From assembly GCA_905373085.1 (NCBI GenBank), contig CAJPRR010000100.1, forward strand, positions 1 through 8,368: a DNA stretch of 8,368 nucleotides, read 5' to 3'. This document shows, one piece after another, positions 1 to 4,413 of this stretch. This stretch comes from an uncultured Selenomonas sp. GTDB taxonomy: Bacteria > Bacillota > Negativicutes > Selenomonadales > Selenomonadaceae. Position 1 is the stretch's first letter; each line of letters starts with the position of its first letter. Position numbers and translations under genes: made by a program. Under the pieces are notes generated by a model. The model was not told the origin of the DNA, did no database searches, and was given only the letters and a program-made list of their open reading frames with translations.

Positions 1-54
1 CAAGCGTTGTGGGAGTATGTGAAGAGCCAAGACGAGAAGGAGAAGTCGGCTTGA
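1..54 (+). CDS. 3' end of an unidentified gene (partial)
   Basis: The first 17 codons in frame 1 read through to a TGA at 52-54, giving a hydrophilic, lysine/glutamate-rich C-terminus that ends EKEKSA. Only the tail is in the window, so the product cannot be identified. It ends 15 bases before the ATG of the next gene, and that gene's ribosome binding site starts right after this stop, so the two are probably co-transcribed. Charged tails like this are common in small phage proteins, but nothing specific can be claimed. Confidence 0.55.
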   Translation, partial: QALWEYVKSQDEKEKSA

Positions 55-69
55 GAGGGGGTGAGAGAG

Positions 70-342
70 ATGGGTTTTCTTAAGAATTGGTTTGGATACC
101 ATAGAAAAGCAAAGGCAAAGCAACGAGCCGTATTGGAAGATTTGACGGCAGAGAGCCCGCTTATTGTACGAGAGAACAGGCTACGTGAGCGCGGATATGT
201 CGTAATGCTTGCGAACAGCTTTGCAACACCCGTCGAAGCCAAAAACGCCGCCATACGCATTTCTGAACGTATGGCGGCAGAAGAGGGTGTGTTTGTGGTT
301 ATGGAATTAACGTATGATATAACCCCTGTAGAAGATGCTTGA
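70..342 (+). CDS. Small hypothetical protein (90 aa)
   Basis: I do not recognise this protein. It has a basic N-terminus (FLKNWFGYHRKAKAKQR) and a mixed alpha/beta-looking remainder with hydrophobic stretches near RGYVVMLANSF and GVFVVMELTYDI. The ATG at 70 is chosen over an in-frame GTG at 61 because AGGGGGTG at 56-63 sits six bases upstream of it, and the GTG overlaps that site. The gene converges on and overlaps by 44 bp the minus-strand membrane-protein gene ending at 299. It also contains that gene's intrinsic terminator (241-278), so its codons from about residue 58 to 70 serve two roles. That double use is unusual and leaves some doubt about the gene, but the start signal is good. Confidence 0.6.
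   Translation: MGFLKNWFGYHRKAKAKQRAVLEDLTAESPLIVRENRLRERGYVVMLANSFATPVEAKNAAIRISERMAAEEGVFVVMELTYDITPVEDA
241..278 (-). terminator. Rho-independent terminator for the minus-strand membrane-protein gene
   Basis: An 11-bp perfect inverted repeat (247-257 with 268-278) encloses a 10-base loop. On the minus strand the stem is followed by G and then five T (241-245). It starts about 20 bases beyond the TAA of the minus-strand gene (299-301), as expected for an intrinsic terminator. There is no T-run after the stem on the plus strand, so it should act in one direction only. It lies inside a plus-strand coding region. Confidence 0.7.
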
Positions 343-856
343 GATTCTCAGGAAAAAAGAGTTTGTATACTGTGAATACTATACCGGCAAGCCACCACAG
401 TACTTGCACGATCTTGACCGCAAGGTTGCCTGTTTCAACGCCCAAGTATACACAGAGACTTCTCGGAAAGAAAACAAGAACACTCACCCACCATAATGGG
501 TTGAAGGAGTTCCACATGCGCTCCTTGTAGACGCCGAGCGCGTCATTTATGAGCGTGATGTGAACACTGGAGATTCGCTTATGCTTTGCAGGGAAGTTGT
601 CCAATGCGCTTACATTACTGCTCATGACATGGTTCATTTCCATCGGCTCGACTATAGGGACTTGAGCGTCGGAAACATTGGCATGGGTGAGCAGCTGCCT
701 AAGCAAAGATCTTTTCTGCCTCAAGTGTATGTTGTTCGCGGGGGCGCTGCCAAGCCATTCACAATAATTTGTATAAATGCTACGCAAACGATAAAACGAG
801 ACCGCGCTGTCCATAAGAATGTACAAAGGGATAAGCAACAACCAGAAAATCTCCAT
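299..856 (-). CDS. Hypothetical membrane protein, three predicted transmembrane helices (185 aa)
   Basis: The protein begins MEIFWLLLIPLYILMDSAVSF, a membrane helix at residues 2-21. Next comes a roughly 100-residue soluble middle with basic patches. Two close C-terminal hydrophobic helices follow, near 120-140 (PLWWVSVLVFFPRSLCVYLG) and 145-168 (VKIVQVLWWLAGIVFTVYKLFF). The ATG at 854-856 is preferred to an in-frame one 30 bases upstream because AAGGAG (865-870) is eight bases away. It is the only minus-strand gene I accept, and its base composition is AT-richer than the replication genes. It has its own likely promoter (877-905) and terminator (241-278), so it is an independent unit. Opposite-strand single genes in phage early regions are often expressed in the lysogen (immunity, superinfection exclusion, lysogenic conversion). 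An envelope-located role of that kind is inference only; I recognise no family. Confidence 0.75.
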   Translation of the reverse strand: MEIFWLLLIPLYILMDSAVSFYRLRSIYTNYCEWLGSAPANNIHLRQKRSLLRQLLTHANVSDAQVPIVEPMEMNHVMSSNVSALDNFPAKHKRISSVHITLINDALGVYKERMWNSFNPLWWVSVLVFFPRSLCVYLGVETGNLAVKIVQVLWWLAGIVFTVYKLFFPENLKHLLQGLYHTLIP

Positions 857-876
857 GAAATCAGCTCCTTTGATGC

Positions 877-905
877 ATTTTAGCATGAATATAGCTGTTG
901 AGCAA
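877..905 (-). promoter_or_regulatory. Putative promoter of the membrane-protein gene
   Basis: On the minus strand TAAAAT (877-882) is preceded by TGC, giving an extended -10. Exactly 17 bases further upstream is TTGCTC (900-905), which matches the -35 consensus only in TTG. The predicted start near 870 gives a very short leader beginning at the Shine-Dalgarno site, as seen for some phage repressor transcripts. The -10 match and spacing are good and the -35 is weak. Confidence 0.45.
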
Positions 906-908
906 CAG
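895..908. promoter_or_regulatory. 14-bp dyad, possible operator
   Basis: CTGTTG-AG-CAACAG is a perfect 6-2-6 inverted repeat that covers the -35 element of the minus-strand promoter. It sits in the 138-bp gap between the divergent membrane-protein gene and the plus-strand gene at 995. That is the expected place for an operator controlling one or both directions. I saw no second copy nearby, so the repressor and its relevance are unknown. Confidence 0.35.
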
Positions 909-994
909 AGTCTATCATTGTTGGGATGGACAGCGAGGACGCTCGCATCGCTTCACCAGATCTCGCGGGGCGGCGCAGAGAGGAGACGAGTGAG

Positions 995-1282
995 ATGGAG
1001 CGGATGCAGGAGATTATGCGGCAAAGTGAATTTTCACAGCGCTGTCTTGGGTTTCTGATCCGAGCACGAGACCGTTTGGCGGAAAAGCTCAACATCAGGC
1101 TGATACCCGAGCAGAATGAAAAGCTTTACGCGCAATACGCAGAGCTTTTTGGGAGGATGGATGAAGCGATTGTCGCTGAAGCACGGTCTCTCGTAGAGAT
1201 GTACGACGGCATTGCCGAAATCGCGATGGAAGAAGCTAAATGCCTAATTGAGATTTTACGAGATCAGCGCAAAGCGACGTGA
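995..1282 (+). CDS. Small helical hypothetical protein (95 aa)
   Basis: This is an unrecognised, strongly helical and charged protein, with long heptad-like stretches (FLIRARDRLAEKLN; EAIVAEARSLVEMYDGIAEIAMEEAKCLIEILRDQ). It suggests a small helical bundle or dimerising protein with no membrane segment. The frame is open from an ATG at 926, but that start has no ribosome binding site. The ATG at 995 has GAGGAG nine bases upstream and is chosen. It is the first gene of the plus-strand early run and is followed after 43 bases by a small membrane protein with an equally strong binding site. The function is unknown. Confidence 0.6.
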   Translation: MERMQEIMRQSEFSQRCLGFLIRARDRLAEKLNIRLIPEQNEKLYAQYAELFGRMDEAIVAEARSLVEMYDGIAEIAMEEAKCLIEILRDQRKAT

Positions 1283-1325
1283 TTACGTCCAACGAAGCGC
1301 TTGTAAAAACGAGGAGATGAAGTCT

Positions 1326-1508
1326 ATGACAGAGGACGAGATAAAACGGAAGATAAAGGAATCGGAAGAAGCCTTGGAGCAGTGCAAACACAGACTGAAT
1401 GAGGAATATGAGTGGCAAAAGAAGTTTTATACCTTTATGCACACATGGGGCATATGGGGCATAGGTTTCTTAGTTGGAATCACTATCGGGTGGATATGCT
1501 TTGGATGA
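1326..1508 (+). CDS. Small single-pass membrane protein with coiled-coil N-terminus (60 aa)
   Basis: Residues 1-33 are highly charged and helical (DEIKRKIKESEEALEQCKHRLNEEYEWQKK). Residues about 40-60 form one glycine-rich hydrophobic helix (WGIWGIGFLVGITIGWICFG) that runs to the end, so it is a tail-anchored style protein. The ATG at 1326 is chosen because GAGGAG at 1311-1316 is nine bases upstream; an ATG at 1317 abuts that site. Its stop codon (1506-1508) directly adjoins the first paired base of the hammerhead ribozyme. Small membrane proteins of this shape are common among phage early genes and some act in host takeover or exclusion, but I recognise no family here. Confidence 0.6.
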   Translation: MTEDEIKRKIKESEEALEQCKHRLNEEYEWQKKFYTFMHTWGIWGIGFLVGITIGWICFG

Positions 1509-1589
1509 GTGGGACAGCCGAAACGCCCGCAAGGGCGTCCGCGGGGGATTGCCTACCCGCGCTGATGATGGCAGGCAGAAGCGTCCCGC
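1509..1589 (+). ncRNA. Type II hammerhead ribozyme (self-cleaving), cleavage predicted between 1539 and 1540
   Basis: All hammerhead core elements occur in order. Stem II 5' strand: GGGAC (1511-1515) and GCC (1517-1519). Core GAA: 1520-1522. Stem III: ACGCCC (1523-1528) and GGGCGT (1533-1538), closed by a GCAA tetraloop. A15.1 pairs with U16.1, and the cleavage nucleotide is C1539. Stem I: CGCGGG (1540-1545) with CCCGCG (1556-1561). Core CTGATGA: 1562-1568. Stem II 3' strand: GGC (1570-1572) and GTCCC (1583-1587), extendable by T1510-G1588 and G1509-C1589. Loop I bases TGCCT (1550-1554) pair perfectly with AGGCA (1573-1577) in the stem II internal loop, the tertiary pseudoknot known for type II hammerheads. 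The one departure is an extra T (1569) between A9 and G10.1. The chance of this by accident is very small. Confidence 0.9.
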
Positions 1590-1641
1590 CTCGATGCACG
1601 AGGCGAATCATGGTAGAAACGCAAACGAACAGGCGGGGCGC
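1581..1641 (+). promoter_or_regulatory. Hairpin and competing long-range helix downstream of the hammerhead
   Basis: Immediately 3' of the ribozyme, CGCCTCG (1587-1593) and CGAGGCG (1599-1605) form a 7-bp hairpin with loop ATGCA that could stack on stem II. The same bases can instead join an 11-bp helix: 1581-1591 pairs with 1631-1641 continuously, with one G-U. The long helix uses the whole outer part of stem II (1583-1587), so it cannot coexist with the folded ribozyme. It ends about 12 bases before the AGGGGGTG ribosome binding site (1653-1660) of the HTH gene. A switch is inference; the pairings are seen in the sequence. Confidence 0.5.
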
Positions 1642-1665
1642 ATTCCTGCATAAGGGGGTGGAAGC

Positions 1666-2052
1666 ATGGCAAAGAGAGCCGTCGACGAGGCGGTAACGCA
1701 GCTTGTTGCGACGCTTCTTGAGGGCATCGCGAAAATCGCCGAGGAGCAGGTCAAGGCTCGCACAGACGAGCTGACAGCAGAAATCCTGGCAAAGCTGCCG
1801 GAAGTGGTGGCATTGCCGCCGCCGCCCGCAGAGGTGCCGCAGGAGCGGCTGCTGACCGCCGCCGACGTGGCAGAACTGCTCGCTTGCTCAGAGGACAAGG
1901 TCAAAAAGCGTATGGACGCGGGCGACCTCGCCTACATTGTAGAGCGAGGGAGCGACCGCAGGCGAATCCCGTATTCGTGGGTGGTGGAGTACATTCACAA
2001 GCACAAGCGGTACACGGGGCCGCTTGGGAAGAGAGAGGAGGTAGTCTTATGA
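1666..2052 (+). CDS. Helix-turn-helix DNA-binding protein, excisionase/MerR-like fold (128 aa)
   Basis: Residues 1-48 are a helical segment (two charged amphipathic helices). A proline linker follows (PPPPAEVPQE, about 51-60). The C-terminal domain, about 62-112, has the layout of HTH_17/excisionase-type winged helices: LTAADVAELLACSEDKVKKRMDAG forms the helix-turn-helix, and AYIVERGSDRRRIPYSWVVEYI forms the basic wing and last strand/helix. Such proteins bind DNA as regulators or recombination directionality factors. The helical N-terminus probably dimerises. The start has AGGGGGTG five bases upstream (1653-1660). It is the first gene after the hammerhead cleavage site, and its stop overlaps the ATG of the next gene by ATGA. 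A transcriptional regulator and an excisionase are both possible, and no integrase is in the window to decide. Confidence 0.75.
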   Translation: MAKRAVDEAVTQLVATLLEGIAKIAEEQVKARTDELTAEILAKLPEVVALPPPPAEVPQERLLTAADVAELLACSEDKVKKRMDAGDLAYIVERGSDRRRIPYSWVVEYIHKHKRYTGPLGKREEVVL

Positions 2053-2180
2053 CAGAGACAACACGCATGCAGGAGCTTATCGAGATTTTTTGTGATGCCG
2101 ATCGGCGTCGGGGACTCTCGGCGGAGGAGATCGAGCGGTATTGCCCGACCATCGACGCCGCTGTTGATGCGGTGGGGTGA
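2049..2180 (+). CDS. Very small hypothetical protein (43 aa)
   Basis: The ATG overlaps the stop of the HTH gene (ATGA) and has a perfect AGGAGG at 2036-2041, seven bases upstream, so translational coupling is likely. The product (MTETTRMQELIEIFCDADRRRGLSAEEIERYCPTI...) is acidic and helical, with two cysteines, and ends before the next gene's ATG at 2187. It is not recognised. The start signal and packing are strong evidence that it is real despite its length. Confidence 0.65.
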   Translation: MTETTRMQELIEIFCDADRRRGLSAEEIERYCPTIDAAVDAVG

Positions 2181-2186
2181 TGGTCG

Positions 2187-2789
2187 ATGAGCTTTGACAA
2201 GCGTGCGTACAGCCGCACGTACGAACGAGAAACATACCATTGGCGAAAAGCGCATCATGTCTGCACGAAATGCGGCAAAGAGGACGCAGAACCGCACAAG
2301 ACGCTCTGCGCGGAGTGTGCTGCAAAATGCGCTGCAACTGACAAGAAGTACAGGGACTCGCTGGACGAGGAGCGGCGGCGGAGAATCAAGCAACAAAAAC
2401 AGGCGCAAAAGGATCGTCGCCGAAGCTCGGGGCTGTGTGTAGAGTGTGGGAAGACGGCGGTCAAGGGAAGAAGGTTCTGTCTGGATTGCATGATCAAGAC
2501 GCGCCGCAGAAATAAGAAGCAATATGACGCGAAGAGGGTGAAGACGATCTTTGCCGATGATCTTTGCTGCCGTTGCAACGAGCCCGCACTGCCCGATAAG
2601 ATGCTTTGCGCGAAGCACTACGACATCGCGCGGCGCAGCATGGAAAAGGTGAATCGCCTGAACCAGGAGAGGAGAGCCACGGCCAATCATGTGTGGCGAG
2701 GCGATAACAAAATATGTTTCCAGCAAAAGAAAAAGCGCCCCGTCGGCGGCAACCGACAAGGGGCGCAAGCAAATAATATTTCACCGTGA
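2187..2789 (+). CDS. Cysteine-rich protein with three zinc-knuckle repeats (200 aa)
   Basis: Three similar metal-binding units are visible: C26-x2-C29-x11-C41-x2-C44, C84-x2-C87-x10-C98-x2-C101, and C127-x2-C130-x10-C141-x2-H144. Each starts LCxxC-like and is followed by a highly basic helix (for example DEERRRRIKQQKQAQKDRRRSS and KTRRRNKKQYDAKR). The unit-plus-basic-helix layout suggests a zinc-stabilised nucleic-acid-binding protein. Similar uncharacterised proteins are common in Firmicute phages, and the exact role is unknown. The start follows GGTGGGGTGATGG with no ideal binding site, only six bases after the upstream stop. The last ~25 residues (KKKRPVGGNRQGAQANNISP) are encoded by a hairpin element, so the gene's natural C-terminus may once have been shorter, around residue 178. 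Confidence 0.75.
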   Translation: MSFDKRAYSRTYERETYHWRKAHHVCTKCGKEDAEPHKTLCAECAAKCAATDKKYRDSLDEERRRRIKQQKQAQKDRRRSSGLCVECGKTAVKGRRFCLDCMIKTRRRNKKQYDAKRVKTIFADDLCCRCNEPALPDKMLCAKHYDIARRSMEKVNRLNQERRATANHVWRGDNKICFQQKKKRPVGGNRQGAQANNISP

Positions 2790-2800
2790 TTGTATCACAA
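2725..2800. repeat. Hairpin element in the 3' end of the zinc-knuckle gene
   Basis: GCGCCCC (2735-2741) pairs with GGGGCGC (2760-2766), and inside it GTCGG (2742-2746) pairs with CCGAC (2753-2757), leaving loop CGGCAA and a two-base AA bulge. An A-run (AAAAGAAAAA, 2725-2734) precedes it, so on the minus strand it has the form of an intrinsic terminator with a T-run. Read on the plus strand it has no T-run. A second short dyad, GTGAT-TGT-ATCAC (2786-2798), follows over the stop codon. From memory, translated tails of the form P-x-GGNRQG occur in many Firmicute mobile-element proteins, suggesting a dispersed element. That should be checked. Confidence 0.5.
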
Positions 2801-2819
2801 GCGAAAGGGGAAAATCAAG

Positions 2820-3095
2820 ATGAAGATCCCGAAGAGGCTTCCCAAGAAGCTGCAAGAGTATGTGGAGTTGGAGAATGCGTTTCGCCGCTTGACGCTCATC
2901 GCCGCCGAGATGCGTCGCTGGCAGGGGCATGTTTCCATCCAGTTGACCTATTTCGAGGAGTGCGTCTTGGGCGACGCGTTCGTGACGCTCGACTCCGACC
3001 TCTATTACGACAAGGACAAGAAGGAAATCCGTGAGTACGCAAGCTCGCAGACGCGGCGTGCGGACATTTACAGAAAGGCGGTGCTTGCATCATGA
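2820..3095 (+). CDS. Hypothetical phage protein (91 aa)
   Basis: This small basic protein is not recognised (MKIPKRLPKKLQEYVELENAFRRLTLIAAEMRRWQGHVSIQLTYFEECVLGDAF...). The first half is helical and the second looks like a short beta/alpha unit rich in charged residues. The frame is open from a TTG at 2790, but the ATG at 2820 has AAGGGG (2805-2810) nine bases upstream and is chosen. Its stop overlaps the next gene's ATG as ATGA, so it is translationally coupled to the Gam-like gene and likely belongs to the same recombination module. Confidence 0.7.
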   Translation: MKIPKRLPKKLQEYVELENAFRRLTLIAAEMRRWQGHVSIQLTYFEECVLGDAFVTLDSDLYYDKDKKEIREYASSQTRRADIYRKAVLAS

Positions 3096-3622
3096 GTGCA
3101 GAAGCAGCAAAGAAGCCGTTTACGGTGACGGACGAATCCAGTGCAGAGTGGGCGATGGAAAAACTCGAAGAGAACGCCAAGGCGCGTGCGCTCATCGAGG
3201 AGCAGTACCAGCGCATGATCGCGCGTCATGAGGCTTGGCGCGAAGATGCGCTGAAGGAGCTTGACGAAAGCGATGCATATTTTTACGGGCTTCTTCGTCC
3301 GTGGGCAGAAGAAAAGCTCGCGGGCGGCAAAAAGAAGTCGGTGAAACTGCCGAGTGGAACGGTGGGATTCCGCGCAGGAAGCGGGACGTACAAGTTTGGC
3401 GAGGAAAAAGTGACGGCGACAAATGCGGAGCTTCTCGCGTTCGTCAAGAATGACGATGCGTCGTTCATTAAGGTCGAAGAGTCCGTGCGCTGGGGCGACT
3501 ACAAGAAGACGCTGAACGTGACAGAAGATGGAAAGGTCGTGAGCGCCAATGGGGAGGTCATCTCCGGCATGACCTACACGGAGGGCGAACCGTCCTTTTA
3601 TGTGAAGGTAACGGGGGGCTGA
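3092..3622 (+). CDS. gam: Host-nuclease inhibitor Gam-like protein (176 aa)
   Basis: The layout matches the Mu Gam-like family. A long charged helical N-terminal region (about 18-60: AEWAMEKLEENAKARALIEEQYQRMIARHEAW...) is followed by a basic turn, and then the hallmark beta segment GGKKKSVKLPSGTVGFRAGSGTY (about 78-100). After that comes an alpha/beta tail with SFIKVEESVRWGDYKKTL. Mu Gam is a Ku-like protein that coats double-stranded DNA ends and protects them from host exonucleases such as RecBCD/AddAB. Its place directly before an annealing ATPase and an ssDNA-binding protein supports a recombination/end-protection role. ATGA overlap with the previous gene and a 5-base gap to the next indicate one operon. 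Family assignment is from pattern recognition; the length is typical. Confidence 0.75.
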   Translation: MSAEAAKKPFTVTDESSAEWAMEKLEENAKARALIEEQYQRMIARHEAWREDALKELDESDAYFYGLLRPWAEEKLAGGKKKSVKLPSGTVGFRAGSGTYKFGEEKVTATNAELLAFVKNDDASFIKVEESVRWGDYKKTLNVTEDGKVVSANGEVISGMTYTEGEPSFYVKVTGG

Positions 3623-3627
3623 TTCAT

Positions 3628-4278
3628 ATGGCGACAGGAATCCTCATCATCGGCGAATCGGGAAGCGGCAAGACGACATCTTGCCGCAACCTTGACCCGA
3701 AAACGACCTACTATTGCGACCTCGACGGAAAAGGATTGTCGTGGCGTGGTTGGCGCTCGCAGTACAACATTGAGCATAAAAACTACACGCGGAACGGCGA
3801 TGCGAAGGCGCTGATGAAGCTCTTGCAAGGCATCAGTGATACGCGTCCCAACATCAAAGTGGTTGTGCTCGACACGCTGAATGCCATCATGCTTGCGATG
3901 GAAATGGAGCAACACAAGACCAACACGTATTCCCAGTGGATGGACTTGGCGGTAAATATCTATGGGATTCTGGACATGATCGGGCGCCTGCGCGACGATC
4001 TCACAGTTGTCTGCATCGCGCATAGCCAGACCGAGCAGAACGACATGGGATACTGCCTCACACGCATGAAAACGTCGGGGCGCAAGCTCGACAAGATTGT
4101 TCCCGAGAGCAAGTTCACGACAGTGTTCTTGGCAAAGGGAAACGAAGGAAAATATATCTTTGAGACGCGGGCGAATAAGTCTACAGCAAAAACGCCGATG
4201 GGGCTTTTCGACGAACCCGAGATTGACAATGACCTCGTTCCGATCATTGCGCGTCTGCGTGAGTTTGAACAGGGGTGA
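3628..4278 (+). CDS. AAA/RecA-fold phage ATPase, Sak4-like (216 aa)
   Basis: Walker A is GESGSGKT at residues 9-16, Walker B is KVVVLDTLN at about 77-84, and a RecA-like third motif VVCIAHSQ ends at 134. A basic segment KTSGRKLDKIVPESKFTTVFLAK and the typical tail FETRANKSTAKTPMGLF...EPEIDNDLVPII follow. This is the phage nucleotide-binding protein family (AAA_24) that includes Sak4 single-strand annealing proteins. These RecA-core-only ATPases bind ssDNA and promote annealing, and known ones work with a phage ssDNA-binding protein. Here a DUF669-type ssDNA-binding protein lies just downstream and Gam just upstream, which fits. GGGGGG about nine bases upstream may serve as the ribosome binding site. 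Confidence 0.85.
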   Translation: MATGILIIGESGSGKTTSCRNLDPKTTYYCDLDGKGLSWRGWRSQYNIEHKNYTRNGDAKALMKLLQGISDTRPNIKVVVLDTLNAIMLAMEMEQHKTNTYSQWMDLAVNIYGILDMIGRLRDDLTVVCIAHSQTEQNDMGYCLTRMKTSGRKLDKIVPESKFTTVFLAKGNEGKYIFETRANKSTAKTPMGLFDEPEIDNDLVPIIARLREFEQG

Positions 4279-4282
4279 CCTC

Positions 4283-4357
4283 ATGCAAAAACGCAAGGAT
4301 ATGAAAGAATATCGCATCTTCCAACGAACCAGTACGATCATGGAAGCACCGGCATAA
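4283..4357 (+). CDS. Possible 24-aa micro-protein
   Basis: An ATG four bases after the ATPase stop is preceded by AGGGGTGA at 4270-4277 and opens a 24-codon frame (MQKRKDMKEYRIFQRTST...) ending TAA. The product would be basic and is unrecognised. The stretch 4279-4413 otherwise holds only a weak 6-bp inverted repeat (4356-4361 with 4373-4378) and the next gene's ribosome binding site. The binding site and position make it plausible; length alone gives no support. Confidence 0.35.
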   Translation: MQKRKDMKEYRIFQRTSTIMEAPA

Positions 4358-4413
4358 TGCTACTGCAAAAGAAGCATTGTTACACTATATGCGCGAACAG
4401 GAGGAAAAACAAA

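Noticed and set aside
339..883. Plus-strand open frames (339-530 and 560-883) opposite the membrane-protein gene
   Set aside because: The minus-strand gene has a good start, promoter, terminator and clear membrane helices; the plus frames lack binding sites.
926..994. N-terminal extension of the 95-aa gene from ATG 926
   Set aside because: No ribosome binding site at 926, whereas GAGGAG precedes ATG 995; the extension overlaps the probable control region.
1610..1696. Short frame from ATG 1610 in the ribozyme-HTH gap
   Set aside because: It runs out of frame into the HTH gene, has no good ribosome binding site, and overlaps the structured RNA.
1995..2768. Minus-strand open frame of 257 codons opposite the zinc-knuckle gene
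   Set aside because: The plus-strand gene has three regular metal-binding units; the minus frame has none and overlaps several plus-strand starts.
3811..3817. A second CTGATGA, considered as another hammerhead core
   Set aside because: It lies in the ATPase coding sequence with no GAAA-stem III-UH arrangement or flanking stems around it.
3598..4341. Minus-strand open frame of 247 codons opposite the ATPase
   Set aside because: The plus strand encodes clear Walker motifs; the antisense product has no recognisable feature.
4356..4378. 6-bp inverted repeat AATGCT/AGCATT as a terminator
   Set aside because: Weak stem, 11-base loop and no T-run on the plus strand; it would cut the operon in two without need.
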